Below are positions 1-12,131 of a DNA stretch of 64,000 bases, one piece after another. The translations under genes and the position numbers were made by a program. How positions within the stretch are numbered: position 1 is the first letter of the stretch; every line of letters begins with the position of its first letter. The notes beneath the pieces are model-generated. The model saw only the letters and a list, made by a program, of their open reading frames with translations. It had not been told where the DNA came from and did no database searches. The DNA is from Aurelia coerulea (Eukaryota > Cnidaria > Scyphozoa > Semaeostomeae > Ulmaridae): the NCBI GenBank assembly GCA_039566865.1, contig CM076955.1, positions 17,653,501 to 17,717,500 on the forward strand, written 5' to 3'.

Positions 1-707
1 GCCGCCCATTGTTACCCTGGTTTCAAAGTTAAGCTTAGGCCAAATTTGATTTTCATACAGTCTGAAATTGCAACTTGCCATGCTCGCAAAGGACCCTGGG
101 TGACAATGGCTCTTTAAGAATTCCCCGAGTTATTAGCCCCGTATTTTCGTATTATGCATTTTAGATGCCTTCAAGGGGTTTAAAGGTAATTCAAGAATCT
201 CTAAATTTGTCTGCAGATGAATCCAGCCCTCCTACATATCGAAAAACTGTTGCAATTTGAAACCACCAAATTTTTTTACCAATTTGTCTTGCTTATTCAT
301 AGTGGCACACCCAGTGCAAAGACCTCTTTGAATATAACCTCTCTGAGTCTACAGCTCAAATTTTTTTTACCAAAGGCAAAGAACAATTTGTCAGAATCTT
401 TGGTTAGACTCGTGAAGTTCGAATATCAACCTTTCTATCCCAATTGGTCAATAATACCTGTTTAAAGAGTTGGGACAGGTTTTTTTGAAAAGGAGTTTAC
501 TAGACTGATTACATGGGTCCCTTGTATCCTTGTGTATTACAGGATCGACTCACATCTAGACTTATTACTTGGACTTCCTTGTTTCCCAGTGCTCTTTTAC
601 TTAATGATGTCACTTCAGTCAACAGAGCAAGGTTTACCACATGAATACAAAGGACTTCAGTAGTCGGTCAAGTCAAGTCATCACGTATAGAACGCAGGGA
701 AACACAA

Positions 708-1201
708 CATAGGGCTCAAATCTTTAAAATTCTTTTGCAACTTTCTTTGAAATAAATGGCTTGGAAGGAACTTTAGGGCTTTTTAACGTAAATCTGCCGT
801 GGCAATTTATCGATATATTGATTAGTTTCAATATGGCAGCATTTATCAAATTCGAAGCTATGACGTCATCAAATTCTAAATCCTAAACTAGAAAAGCTAC
901 AGATTTCTGCTTGCCACCATATTGTAGACCTTCATAAACTATGGTTTTCTTGAAGACTATATAATGTTTCCTCTATTAGTTTAGGATTTACGATGATTCA
1001 AATTTTCTCAAAATTTTCCATGAATTTTTTCAAAAATAATTAAATTGCCGCCATTTTGAAAAAAACCAATATATCAAAAAATTTCCACGGCAGATTCATA
1101 GCAAAGTACAATAAGTTTCTTTCAAGCCGTCCAATTCAAAGAAAACTGCAATAGAATTTTACACCGACCTTTTTAAAGATTTGAAAGATTTGAGCCCTAT
1201 G
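708..1201. mobile_element. Family A inverted-repeat element, full-length copy
   Basis: The two halves are inverted copies of each other: the left starts CATAGGGCTCAAATC and the right ends GATTTGAGCCCTATG. It is flanked by imperfect 11-bp direct repeats, CAGGGAAACAC at 695-705 and CTGGGAAACAC at 1202-1212. Related copies lie at 19499, 54648, 57158 and 62781. It carries a perfect CRE, TGACGTCA, at 861-868. There is no coding capacity; it is a non-autonomous element. Confidence 0.75.
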
Positions 1202-1831
1202 CTGGGAAACACGGGACTCCAGTAACAAGTCTAGTTATTTACTGTCAGTATTTTTACCAGGCCCTTTTAAAAAAATTTAGCTATCTGAGCAATGGTCGAT
1301 AATACAGTCCTCTTATTCATGTCTATTCTTAACGATTAAGTCTACAAATAGCCCTTGCTACATAAATTTGTTCAACGTAATCCCTTCACTTAATACCAGT
1401 TTTAGAGCACAGCAATACACATTCTAGACGCCGTTTGAAATGATAAGGCAGCACTACCGTTCAGTAATCTCATGCTCTGATTTGCATTTTCTGCAATCAA
1501 GATATTTTGAAGTAGGAACCTCTGGCTGTTCTCTAAGATTAAACGAAGCCCCATGCTGACCTCCTTTCATCGAGAGCTGGAATGAGCACGAATAAAAACA
1601 CAAAACCTTAAATAACGTTCTAAAATTAGGAATCCGTGGACTTCCTGAACCTCAGAAGCATTCTGGCAGGATTTTTAAAAATTCGACAAATGATCCGTTT
1701 GTGGTATTAGTGCAATCTAAAACTGGACCTAATCTGCTGAAGTAGACCGAAATGCAGTTACCATATTTGGTGAGGGTCGTGGGATCTCCTCTCCTGATCC
1801 ACGATCTACGATATGACAATATTTTCAAGTA

Positions 1832-2421
1832 CCGGGTACCCCAAAATAAACTATGCACGTTTGGCAGGCCACAGTAAATCATACACTGGGCCGATTTTGA
1901 AGATTCATGACTTAATCTTTAATAAAAAGCCTGAATTAGATTCTATGATTTTTTGCATGTCTTCAGTTGTTAGAGCTAGAAGCGAGTTTCTTAAAATTTT
2001 CGTTTTCGGAAACACTGAAAACGACAAAAAAACGTTGACCAAATTTTCTAAAGACTCGACATGAATGGACAAAGAGAAGACTTTTTCGTTGTGATTTGGG
2101 ATTTAGAAATCGATTAATTAATGGATAAAATCAATCGATACAATTAATAGATTCCTAAATCCCAAATCACCACGAACAAGTTTTCTCTTTATCCATTTAT
2201 GTTGATTCTTTAGAAAGGTTTTTTGATCGTTTTCAGCGTTTTCGAGAATGAAAATTTTAAGAAACTCACTTCTAGCTCTAACAAGTGAAGACAAAAAAAA
2301 TTGCACAACTGATTCAGGCTCTTTGCTAAAGATCAAGTCACGAATCTTCAAAATTGGTCCAGTGTACGATTTATTGTAGCCTGCCAAACGTGCATAGTTT
2401 ATGTTTCAAGGTAAAAAAAGT
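1832..2421. mobile_element. Palindromic family B element with CCGGGTACC end
   Basis: Arms of about 280 bp are inverted around a centre near 2120. The left arm begins near CCGGGTACCCCAAAATAAAC and the right arm ends in the inverted sequence near GTAAAAAAAGTAC. A half copy lies at 20453-20728 and a terminal fragment at 62517-62599. Both arms happen to be open in the same reading frame (see findings). It is probably a non-autonomous DNA transposon of the TA-target type. Confidence 0.65.
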
Positions 2422-3812
2422 ACATTCGATTACATAAAAGCACTATATGCTTATCCCATTTTAACAATGTTTGGTTGCCTCCTTTTCACATTACAAATCC
2501 TTTCTCCTATGCTTTCTCCCATCTGTAACATCGTCTTCGGGAGATCGGTTCCAATTGGGGCTTATTTGCAATAGGTTTTACACTCCTGTAATATCACAGG
2601 AGATGAATATGAATGGAGTTATGACGGATACTTGAGGAGCAACACCTATTGTATCATACAACCTGCCCTTGTGTACTTCTTCGGTCACATAACAAACAAA
2701 CATTCCCTTGAAGCAAGCTATGAAAACTACCTTGTATATTTTTGTATGCTGCATTAACAAACAGAACATCTTAAAACATGAATAGCAGTAATTTACAAAC
2801 ATCAAAGTACGATGACAATCAAAGAATAAATGACAACATATTATTGTGAGCTACGTTAATAACGTTTGGTAATATTGGTACCGGTGGTCCCATTCAGCTG
2901 ATCCTAATTAAGAACTAGCATTATGACTGTCTGAAGTACGGACTAAACTGGTTGTTGTTTTGATCAAGTCCTCACGATAGGTCTACAAAATGGCATCAAC
3001 GCCTCTCACTTGAATCTAAATTTAGCCGCTATGCAATGCCTAAAACATCTCAAGTCTTCATGCCTCCCTGTTCCAGATTCTCTCATTAACTCCCATCCAT
3101 TGTCACATGACCTATGATTAACTACCATAAACCACTTCCTGACAGATCAAAGTTGCATATCATTTTCCCGGGGATGTAACCTATCGCCAAACGGCCTGCG
3201 TTCTTCAAAGGACCTATGGAGCAGCTTTGCTTTTGAAGACACCTCTTTGATGGCCGTAGGAAGCATCCTAAACTTGGGGGCACGACATTTCGAGAGTATT
3301 TTTGCATTAAGGGGACAAAAATGGCACTTTTGTGTTATAACTGCAAAGTCTTGGCAGTACGTGCCCCCATTGCCCCCCTCTCCCGGTTCCTGGGTCTCTG
3401 AGCCGTCTGGAGGGAAATTTCTAGAACTGGAAAGGCAGTTTTCAACATAAAACTTTGGAACACTTTGACCTTGAAAAACAAGGATGACACGCAGACCCGT
3501 TTTAGCATGGCTACAGCCTCCTACCCGTATGTATCTGTGAATGAATGAGTAATGGCTGATGTGCTCTCCAAGCATCAAAGTTTGGTTGGCTCGTTTGCTC
3601 TTTGAGAATGTTCTCACAAACTGTTTACGTTACCTTTATTTGTAAAAAGCTATTTGTGGGAGGTCACGCAGCCGGGCAACTTAAAAGAAAACAGCCTGTA
3701 TTTTATTTAAACTCGAATGGTAGTTAAGCAACGAAACACGTTCCTTCATTTCACTGTTTGGATTTCTTTGCATAAAAAGCGAACGAGGATAGCATGCTGG
3801 TCTGATTTTAAA

Positions 3813-3985
3813 AGTTGACGAAATAGACTTGGGGCAAATCTAACAAGTCTGTTTCGTAGTTTACTTTCAGATAGATAGACTTATTACAGTTGACGAAATA
3901 GACTTGGGGCAAGTCTAACAAGTCTGTTTCGTAGTTTACTGTCAGATAGATAGACTTATTACAGTTGACGAATCGACTTAGGGCA
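3813..3985. repeat. 75-bp tandem repeat, about 2.3 copies
   Basis: The unit begins AGTTGACGAAATAGACTT and restarts at 3888 and 3963, a period of exactly 75 bp. The first two copies differ at only a few bases. The third is partial and more diverged. Confidence 0.9.
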
Positions 3986-4354
3986 AGGCTAGACTTCCAA
4001 TGACAATACGCCAGACAGAGACCAATATTGAATACCGCGCTGGAGGAGGAGGTTGAAGAACGGGAAAGGAAAAGGAAGAACTGGAAGGGAACTTTTCTTT
4101 CTTTCCCTGTCTTGCTGTTTCTTTCCCTTCCTTCTGGCTAGTGGCTACTATTCTCTTCGAAGATCCATTGGCAACCATGATTGTTTTGATCACAGAGAAT
4201 TTAGGCCAAAACCATGAAAGTCGACTTTCGAGCCACAAAGGATCATGGTCAAACAACTGAAACTTTCAGCGAGTCAACTTCCTTCCTCCCTCCGTTTTAG
4301 CATTGCAAATTTCATGATGTTATACATTTTCTGGTTGTACACATGTAGGAATGC

Positions 4355-4505
4355 AGGCCGTAGTACGAGGGGTGGGCAGGGGGGCTCAAGCCTCCCAATA
4401 ATATTGGAAGCAATGGTGCTACGTCACAAGCATTAATTAGATATATTGTTCTCTGTTGTTTTAAGAACAATTGCCCCCCAATCAGAAGCTGCTTCCTACG
4501 GCCCT
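4355..4505. mobile_element. Small hAT-like element with 7-bp target duplication
   Basis: The ends are inverted (AGGCCGTAG at the left, CTACGGCCCT at the right). Direct repeats of GGAATGC flank it at 4348-4354 and 4506-4512. The size is 151 bp. The duplication length fits hAT-like insertion, but the terminal repeat is short. Confidence 0.55.
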
Positions 4506-4801
4506 GGAATGCTAAATTCAGATATATGGATCATTTCAATGAAAACCTTTTATCCGGCCATCAACATTTACATTGCTTTTTTAGACCATGGTATATGAAA
4601 CAATTGACTTTCTATCTCCAATTTTGAGTACATTTGACGTACCGAATAATCGTCCCCCACTTAATAACTTTTTGAAACATTTTTCAATCCCCCATTTCTA
4701 TTCCAACCACCCCCTTTTGATTCATTCTTGAAAAATTGACATGATATTCAAAATAGTGTTTGAACAATTTTTGCATAAAGACAACAAAGATACGTGTTCC
4801 A

Positions 4802-4862
4802 ACCCCCCCCCCGATTATTATTATATCAAGCCCCCCCCATTATTCTCACCACCCCCCCCCCG
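4802..4862 (-). repeat. Three C-runs (G-runs on minus strand)
   Basis: Three runs of eight to twelve C separated by short AT spacers give G-tracts on the minus strand. Other nearby C-runs at 4650-4715 are shorter. The cluster could form G-quadruplex structure; this is a compositional observation only. Confidence 0.6.
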
Positions 4863-5348
4863 TTTATTCGGTACTCAAGAGTAATCACGTCATGAGTAAT
4901 CTGGCAACCAGCCTCATACACAGCCTATCTGGCAACAGGTATTCCAAACAATCCTGCCCCCTTCTACTGCTACATGCAAAACGTTTCATTACTCGTCTGT
5001 TGTAGAATAAAAAAACTATATTTTCAACTCGGACACGGCTGTATCTTATTAGAATTTATACAAAAGGCTTCCTGAAACTAAAGTGAAACTGAGTTTGGCC
5101 AATTGGCAAGCACCTCAAAGTATACGGGATGATAACATCTAGGGGGGGCTGCCCGAAAAAACTCAATTGTTTACCAACACTTTTGCCCAATCAAAGATGG
5201 ATTTTCGGCCGAAAAAGGCTGATTTCTAACATAACGGCGGCGCGTACGCTTATGGGTAGGTATTCAGCAAATACTGGGTGTGGTAAATTTCGCACAAGCT
5301 CCACTACAAATCACGCCAAAAATAAATCAGAAAGTATGTGCAACATAC

Positions 5349-5515
5349 CCCTTCCTCATCAGAATCCGTAGTCCTTCCAAGTTTCCATAACTCGCGGCCC
5401 AATGAACTGGGGTCATGCCATCATCTTCAGCCGATTTATTCGCATCCTTTCTCGTGATGAATTGCAAATGATCGGAATATCCTTCCCTCGCTGCTTTGTA
5501 GTAATCAACCGCCAT
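5349..5515 (-). CDS. USH1G: SANS/USH1G-like ankyrin scaffold, first coding exon (partial gene)
   Basis: This exon encodes the N-terminus of a SANS-type protein, the scaffold that vertebrate USH1G and its paralogue ANKS4B represent; those bind harmonin and myosin VII at stereocilia or microvilli. Visible are MAVDYYKAAREGY, then DDGMTPVHWAASYGNLEGLR, the first ankyrin repeat; the family pattern is AARDGY followed by DEDGMTPxxWAA and GNLESLR. The ATG at 5515 is the first in frame after an upstream TGA, in a good context (AAAATGG). The exon ends in RKG at 5349, followed by a strong donor GTATGT. Later exons (remaining ankyrin repeats, central region, SAM domain, PDZ ligand) are not in the window. 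USH1G versus ANKS4B cannot be decided; an invertebrate may have one common homologue. Confidence 0.8.
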
Positions 5516-6173
5516 TTTCAAACCAACTACCTGATCTTCATGACGATTACATCAAGTGTTCCAATCTCCAAATTGCGTCACATTTCTCAACGGGCCTAAA
5601 GCAACCTCTTCTGCAACAAAGCAAACAAATTCGGTCGTAATAAACAGTGAACTTGCAGCAAAATCTTTTAACTATTATCAGGTAAATATGAAATTAATGT
5701 ACTCGGATAGTATCCAAGAGTTACCGTATTCAAAACTCAGGAATTGAAGCACTTTCCTTCACCTGATGAATTTTTAACAAGAATCTCAACACGGTGAATA
5801 AGGTCTTAAAAACATCTATAGAAAACATGTGGCTACATTGATGGTGAGGAATAATAGAAGAAATTTATGCCTCAGTTGTTTGCTTTCAAACTCTGAAGAT
5901 ATGCGGATACCTTTTGATTTGTTTCCATAGCAATAGCGCCTAGGACCTTCACAAGGCCCGTGGATTAGCCAGGAGCTTGGGAAATATTGGTCTGAGGTCT
6001 GAAAACGGCTTGAAAAGAGCATCGTATGCAAATGAAAATAATAACAACACATTGTGTTGTGTGTAATAATAACACATTGAATGGCCTCTGGGTTGAATGT
6101 CATAATGAATGTTTGAAGAAATGAAATGAATGAGTTAGAAGGACCGAAAAATGATTAAAACTATAAACCATAT

Positions 6174-6509
6174 GACCATGGGTAGTTAGACACTGCTGGT
6201 GTGCTTCTATGGAGGAGCGCTGGATACTATGTATCTGCGGAGTAAATATTGTATAGTACTGCGGAGGAGATATCGAAAGAACGAAAATATTAAAATGAAT
6301 GAAATTCTTCTCTCTTTCTTCTCTCTTCGTTCTTTCGATATCTCCTCCGCAGTACTAAACAATATTTCCTCCGCAGATACATATTATCCAGCGCTCCTCC
6401 ATAGAAGCACACCAGCAGTGTACTAAACAATATTTTCTCCGCAGATACATATTATCCAGCGCTCCTCCATAGAAGCACACCAGCAGTGTCTAATTACCCA
6501 TGATATGAC
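6174..6509. mobile_element. Hairpin element with duplicated right arm
   Basis: The left arm (ACTGCTGGTGTGCTTCTATG onward, ending at a GATATCGAAAGAACGAA segment) is repeated inverted at about 6328-6420. Part of the right arm is then repeated again directly at about 6420-6490. The outer ends CCATGGGTAGTTAGACACTG and AGTGTCTAATTACCCATG are also inverted. Arms are nearly identical, so the element is young or still exchanging sequence. Confidence 0.75.
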
Positions 6510-6685
6510 GTCAACGAAAAAGACCGAAAATGGTAAAAGCCTGTTTGTCCTAATACCCGTGCAAAAATATTGTCATCTTTGAGTTTCTGGAAGATGTGCT
6601 CTAGTCACGGGCACAAAGACACATAAACATAAGATCCTTTTGGATGATTACAAAGTCTGTCCTGAGCTAAACAAGCTAAAGCCCC

Positions 6686-7284
6686 GTTAAAACGCTTTCA
6701 ACATTGCACTGAACATCGCTCTACATTTGTAGAGCGATGTTCAGCGATGTTGAGTGGTGTTTAGTGGGGGTGTTAAAACGCTCTCAACAATTTGACTGAA
6801 AATTTGTTGAGCGACGTAACTTCTCACTTTCGGAGAGCCAAGACGAGGCAAACCTCTATTTGGGTACAATCGTTTTGGCGCCATATACAGTAGTTTGTGT
6901 TAGTTTGTGTTCAAAATGGCGGTAGGAATTTTTAAATGAAATTAAACTCCTCCCTCATCACTATTCGATCACGCTCTCGATATGTTCTGGAAGTTTATTT
7001 GTTTCTTTCTTTCTTTGGCGCAAAAAGTAATGGTTAGTGCGCTTGCGCCGACTGAACATTGTTGGACGGAGTGTTAAAATGCTCTCAACATCGCTCAACA
7101 ACACCTAGAACAATAGAAATGTCGAGTCGACCCACTGAACATTTTTGACTTCTTTCAAACTCCACTCAACATCGCTGAACACCACACAACATCACTGAAC
7201 ATCACTGAACAGGGTGTTAAAATGCTCTCAACATTTGTCCTCTACAAATGTAGAGCGATGTTCAGTGCAATGTTGAGAGCGTAA
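6686..7284. mobile_element. Family G inverted-repeat element
   Basis: Terminal inverted repeats of about 45 bp are almost identical; the shared core is CATTGCACTGAACATCGCTC followed by TACATTTGTAGAG. The interior carries many variants of GCGATGTTGAG and AACATCGCTGAAC. It has no coding capacity and the target duplication is not clear. Confidence 0.75.
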
Positions 7285-8139
7285 CCCCAATAACCCCAAA
7301 TTCCCGTAGATGCTGTTTTTAGCTACAGTCAGAGAGATGAGTGTTGCTGCTAAAGTCGCCTTCAATGGAAAATCAAGCGCCTTGTATAAGAAAAAGAACC
7401 GCATCAAAGGCAACATTTTGGTCTTTATGTCAAACGAGAATGATACGCAAAAATCAAAAGTTTCGTGCACAAAACTATTGGTGCATTTGTGTCAAATGAG
7501 ATGTCATGTGAGATTTACGATAACGCAAAATTACTTATGCAGAACCCAACAGAGCGTTTCATTTGTTGCTATTCGCGGGCATCTAATTTGAGACAAGCAG
7601 TCACGAAGATAACCTCTGTGCAGAATGATATGCATGAAGATGGTTTGGTTCAGTGTGATCTCGTGCCTTCCCCCTGTCAATGGCGCCATTGTTTGCTGGG
7701 ATTCTGCAACTTTCTGTAGCTGTGTAGGAGGGGGATCCTTCTTCCTTCGGTGATACTGCGAATGCTAGCCTCTGTGCAGGCCGCCGGTTACATCATCCTC
7801 TAAAGTTGACTTATTTGCATAATGAGTACTATCAATAAGGCTAATGATTCGTTCGTTCTAGAAAACGATTGTTTTGACATAATTGAGCTGCTAATGAAGT
7901 CAAGAACGTGCCAATTCTGGGTAAATTTGTTGTTGCGTCAGGGTAAACATCTTGGTGATTTATCCATCTTAAGGTGTCAAATCTGTCTAACATGAAATAA
8001 GCCGACGTCAAATGTTGCTATAGGATCGCGGGAAACTTCTGTCTAGTATGCGCTTTATGTGCGCTTTCTTTATTTCAGTGCCAATTAGCTGAGATAAAAC
8101 GTTAATCAATTGCTTTAACGAGCGTGACGGAAGTGGGTT

Positions 8140-8147
<8 letters not shown>

Positions 8148-8171
<24 letters not shown>

Positions 8172-8172
8172 A
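8148..8172. repeat. (CTTT)n microsatellite
   Basis: About six uninterrupted CTTT units precede a CACTGACTGAC stretch. Confidence 0.85.
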
Positions 8173-9027
8173 CTGACTGACATCGAAGCCCCTTCTTAGA
8201 TTACAAAGTGGACTTTGTAATCAAAAATGACAAAATCTTTAACACTATAGTCATGGGTAAAAGGATACTGTATGGGTAAAACATGGGAAAAGGACACAAC
8301 GGATATTTATAAGTTCCCTGTGGTTTTAAGGGACAGAAGTGGGCCACAATCCTCATGAATTAGCAGAAATAAGCTGAGGTGATTCACTACACAGCTGTAG
8401 CTACAAATGTAAGGACTCGAACCTCAATGAAACACTTTGTTGAAGAAAAGAAAATCCAGTTATGGGGTTAAAATCTACTTTAGACCTTTAGGGACTCTGC
8501 TGTTACTTATGTGGAAACTTTGTTTGAAGATCATAAGTTCAAAATTAAATTCATGGCTCAGTGGGTGATGAAATCTTTACTTTTAGGAGTTTTAAAGTGG
8601 TGTCCAGGCATTATTAGATAGTTTCTAGTGCTTTTATGCTATACCGTAAAAGCTCTATTAAGCCCCTATGGGGCTTGCTTAATTTTGGACACTCCAGAGG
8701 CTCATTAGAGAGGGGTTTATTCACAAAATCAAAAGACAAAGATATACTGTATATGACAGCTTTTTAGTTCTTTTACACCATATTTTGCGGATGCAACATA
8801 CAATTTTACAAGTCAAATACACAAATATGGCACAGTTTTATCTCAAACCATATCAAAATTAACATGCAAACTTATTTTCCTCAATTAATGGAAAATAGAC
8901 CTATCGGCTAAGGTTTGTTTTACCCATTTCAAGTCATATGTCTATGACCATATTCTTGGGAAATGTTAGTGTTTCACATGACTTGAAGTGGGTGTAAACA
9001 AAGCTTAGCTGATTTTGTCTATGTTTG

Positions 9028-9316
9028 ACCCAGGGGGGTACATGACTTGAGGATGGACGGGGGTCTGCCGCCTGGTTTTCAGAAAGCTACCCTCTCCTAA
9101 TTACCGAAACTTGCTTTTGATACCCACTTTTATGATTAATTTTGGCGGAAAACTGCCAATTTTAACCATTTTTGCGAATTTCAGCGAAACTACACCCGTG
9201 TTTATGGAAAATCTGCCGAAAAAGGACCCTTGTTTAGAGGATTTTGGGCTCAAAAACCCACCCATATGGGCGGCACATACCCGTACCCGAAATATGTTAT
9301 GTACCCCCCCCGGGAT
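9028..9316. mobile_element. Family P element nested in family D
   Basis: The left end CCCAGGGGGGTACATGACTT and right end ATGTACCCCCCCCGGG are inverted. The G-rich end resembles that of the 12132-12406 element. Confidence 0.5.
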
Positions 9317-9346
9317 GTTTGGTAACCTCTGGAATTGGATATAAGT

Positions 9347-9372
9347 GGGGGGGGGGGGGGGGGGGGGGGGGG
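9347..9372 (+). repeat. Run of 26 consecutive G
   Basis: An uninterrupted poly-G tract within the family D element. Such runs are unstable and often misassembled, so the exact length should be treated with caution. Confidence 0.8.
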
Positions 9373-9384
9373 TTTAACAGGCCT

Positions 9385-9731
9385 ACACATATTTTTTATA
9401 AGAAACTAAGAATTTGAGCCAGTGCTGAAAGTTTCTTAACTTATCAGATTTTGAGTACTCTGAGTTTCTTAGAGGTTGCATAACAATAATCGTGTTCACT
9501 ACCTGTGCCCTAGTGAACATTTCAAACCAAGGTTTTTTAAGCCTTTCCAATGTTTAGACATTATGCAAGAACCTTATGAGTAATATGATACAGGAAACAA
9601 GTGAAATTCCTTAAATATCAAAATAAACAGTTTCTTAACTTATATTTTCCCAGTAATTGAGTTTCTTAATTTGTTGCGATCTAAGAAATGAGTTTTTAAT
9701 GAGCAGTTTCTTATAAAAAATGGGTGCATTC
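9385..9731. mobile_element. Family E element (TTTTTTATAAGAAACT ends)
   Basis: The left end is ACACATATTTTTTATAAG and the right end is the inverted CTTATAAAAAATGGGTGC. Internal AGTTTCTTAA motifs recur. A diverged relative lies at about 11486-11850. It is nested inside family D. Confidence 0.6.
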
Positions 9732-10138
9732 AAAATTGTGGCTAAGAGGGGAGGGGCTTACTAGAGGGGGCTTAATAGAGCTTTTATTTACGGTAACTCA
9801 GTTTCTTGCAAAGAGACCCAAATTACCCTGTTGTAGCCCCACAGTACCCTATCAACTTAGCCAAGCATAATAAGGAATGGTAGGCCTATGGCGTTTGATT
9901 CGCACCATTGCATTAATCCAGCACAAAACATGTCAATTGTTTGTTTTTGGTTTCTTGCTGGTGTTCAATTTTGAAATCTCAGAAATTTGTTTAGGTTCAT
10001 GGTTGATAATGAATGTTATACTTCTCCTTGGGCGAAGTTATTCTGTTTGTTCTGAGGAGGCAGGTAGACCTTCACTTCAGAACCCAAAATTCTTCTTCAA
10101 CACCATCCCATCACCATCCACGTGCTGCTGTCCTCCAT

Positions 10139-10282
10139 GTCATGACTTCTTCCGTCGCCAACGAAATTTACGACAGGGAATATGGAAGTTTACTAGCTAC
10201 ACACAGAGCTCAAGCCGATAGCCAAAAAGGAATTATCAATGATATGAACTGGCCTTCTCAAATCCTTACTCGCTTTATTTAG
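10139..10282 (+). CDS. Unidentified open frame with coding-like look
   Basis: An ATG at 10139 opens a 47-residue frame (start MTSSVANEIYDREYGSLLAT) ending at TAG. Composition is protein-like, rich in charged and polar residues, unlike the surrounding AT-rich frames. I do not recognise a family and see no clear upstream exon. It could be a gene remnant or chance. Confidence 0.15.
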   Translation, partial: VMTSSVANEIYDREYGSLLATHRAQADSQKGIINDMNWPSQILTRFI

Positions 10283-10492
10283 GCTTTGGCCTAAACACGA
10301 TCGATGGGCCTAAACGCTACCGGCACCCCTTCATTATAATTTAATTAACCCTTCCAGAGCAGAATAAGACACAAAAAATAAGTTGTTTGAGAAACAATCG
10401 GTCTTCATGTCCCTGGCAATATTAAAAATGTTGGTGGACACAGCAAGAGTAAGCCCCGTCGTGTTGAAGCCACGCCATTTCAGCAGCTTTAC

Positions 10493-10612
10493 CTCACATG
10501 ACTGTGCTACGACGACCAACCTCTCTTCGTCTTCTCGCTCTTCCAGCATCTGGAGTCTCTGCTCAGGCGAAGCAAAGTCAGATTGTATTCCATCACGGAT
10601 GACACTCTCTGC
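10493..10612 (-). CDS. Unidentified candidate exon, 120 bp
   Basis: This is a 40-codon phase 0-0 segment between a possible acceptor (CCTTAG) and a strong donor (GAG followed by GTAAAG). The peptide includes SPEQRLQMLEEREDEERLVV, which looks like a charged helix or coiled coil. The frame stays open past the donor to about 10337. I recognise no family and found no neighbouring exons, so the evidence is one good splice donor plus protein-like composition. It may be an exon of a fourth minus-strand gene between SANS and WIPI2, or chance. Confidence 0.3.
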
Positions 10613-11060
10613 CTAAGGTCCGGGGACTTTTCCCAGAGGTAAAATTGGAAGACAGGCATGCCAGCTTCCATGTTTGTCCCTCCGTTGGTGAGTCTTCGCT
10701 GTGTCCACGTGGGGAACCATGTGCTCTAAGAATTTATAGTTTCGTGATGACTCATGGGTAATAGCATTGAATTATGGGAATTACAGGGACTCCAAAAGTT
10801 TTCCTTTTACTTGACGTGCAACAACAACCGCAACAAGTTTTTCCAAAATCTGCAATTTTTCCGCGTACGTATGCAGGAAAGCTTGTATAGTTGAGGGCTA
10901 GGGCATTTTTCTCTGTGCTGTTTCGATGTCGATTACGCTTATGCTAAACACCACACCACTTGAAATTGTCTGCTCGAAGCAGCGTTGTTACGTGAAGTCA
11001 GGAACTGTCGTTTCCCTCTCAAAGTTCATGAACTGGATCTGACGTGACGTGATCTGACAT

Positions 11061-11220
11061 AAGGGACAGTGCAAAGTTTATTTTATAACATGGCCGGTGC
11101 AAAACGTAACGGGGCAACTACTTTTTTGGCAATAATTTCATACAGGGCGAGCAGATTTTTTTGCAAGAATTTTTTTTCTCCACCGGCCATGTAATATAAT
11201 AAATTTTGCTCTGTCCCTAA
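11061..11220. mobile_element. Short foldback element (AGGGACAG ends)
   Basis: The left end AAGGGACAGTGCAAAGTTTA and right end AATTTTGCTCTGTCCCTAAG are inverted, and ACATGGCCGGTG recurs inverted inside. About 160 bp, with no coding potential. Confidence 0.6.
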
Positions 11221-11485
11221 GAGCAAGAAACGCGTTTCCAAATTCTAGCAACATTCAGACTAAATTGCTCTTGGCAATAGACGATCAAGAAGTTAGGTTT
11301 TGAACTGAAGAGATGCTTACTTCTTCTATCAAAGAAAACACAGATCAACTTAGCAATTGGTTCATCATCAATCTTCAAAATATATGCCCAGTGCACGATT
11401 TATCTTATCTTGCCAAAACTGCATACTTGTTTATGCAGCAGTATAAAGAAAATTTCGAGGAAACCGCAAACCGTTTATTTCTTCT

Positions 11486-11850
11486 ACACGAATCTTTTTT
11501 TATAAAAAATTTTGGTAGGTACCAGCAGTTTCTTAAAATTATCAGATTTTTGAGTACTAACAGTTCCATAATAATCTTCATGCCTGCTTCATGTTCACTA
11601 CCTGTTCCTTCACCGTGATCATTTCAAAACAAGGTAAACTTTTCTAATGTTTAGGCATCACTCAAGTACCCCCCAAGTAATATGATACAGAAAACAAGTG
11701 AAAAGAAAACAAAAATATGTTAAAGATTTCCTTTATCAAAATAAATAATTTCTTAAGTTTTATTTTCCCAACACTGGAGTTTCTTCATTTTTTGGCGATC
11801 TGAAAGTTGAATTTGTTATCGGCAGTTTCTTGTGAAACAAATGTGTGTAC
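11486..11850. mobile_element. Diverged family E element
   Basis: It shares TTTTTTTATAAAA near the left end, CAGTTTCTTAAAATTATCAG inside, and an inverted GCAGTTTCTTGTGAAAC near the right end with the 9385 copy. Borders are approximate. Confidence 0.45.
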
Positions 11851-12131
11851 CCCTATGCACCTGCCCAGTTGTTCTAATGAATACCAACCGCTCAAAAAAG
11901 TAGCTGTAGTAGGCTCCAGAACTTAAGGAGCTCTGCTAGAAGAGATGTCAATGAGAAACATCTTGTAACGATGTTTCAAACAAAATGCCCATCATAAACA
12001 CAAACATGCAAAAGTTTACTTTCATTTTCGATTTGGTACTTTTGTGATTATATGGACTCAAAAAGCCACACGAGTTGAAGCCGGACTATAGAAATTTGGC
12101 TCAAAATTAAGAAACTTCACCAAAGCCCAGA

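Larger units (their letters stand above)
1..5348. other. Presumed SANS intron: repeats, no further exon seen
   Basis: This stretch lies downstream of the SANS first-exon donor on the minus strand and is therefore probably intronic. I looked for the next ankyrin-repeat exon and did not find one. It holds a family A element, a palindromic family B element, a 75-bp tandem repeat, a small hAT-like element and C-rich tracts. The longer open frames (for example 3147-3617 minus) show no family resemblance. Confidence 0.5.
8644..9793. mobile_element. Family D TA-flanked element with nested insertions
   Basis: The left end is CCGTAAAAGCTCTATTAAGC and the right end is its near inverted copy (…TTAATAGAGCTTTTATTTACGG). 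Each is flanked by TA at 8642-8643 and 9794-9795, a Tc1/mariner-like target duplication. A shorter copy is at 55452-55888 and a fragment at about 59408-59585. Two other elements sit inside it (9028-9316 and 9385-9731), along with a 26-G tract, so family D inserted first. Confidence 0.75.

Noticed and set aside
3147..3617. 156-codon open frame on the minus strand, where SANS exons would be expected
   Set aside because: The translation shows no ankyrin, SAM or other family pattern and has no matching splice phase; it is likely chance.
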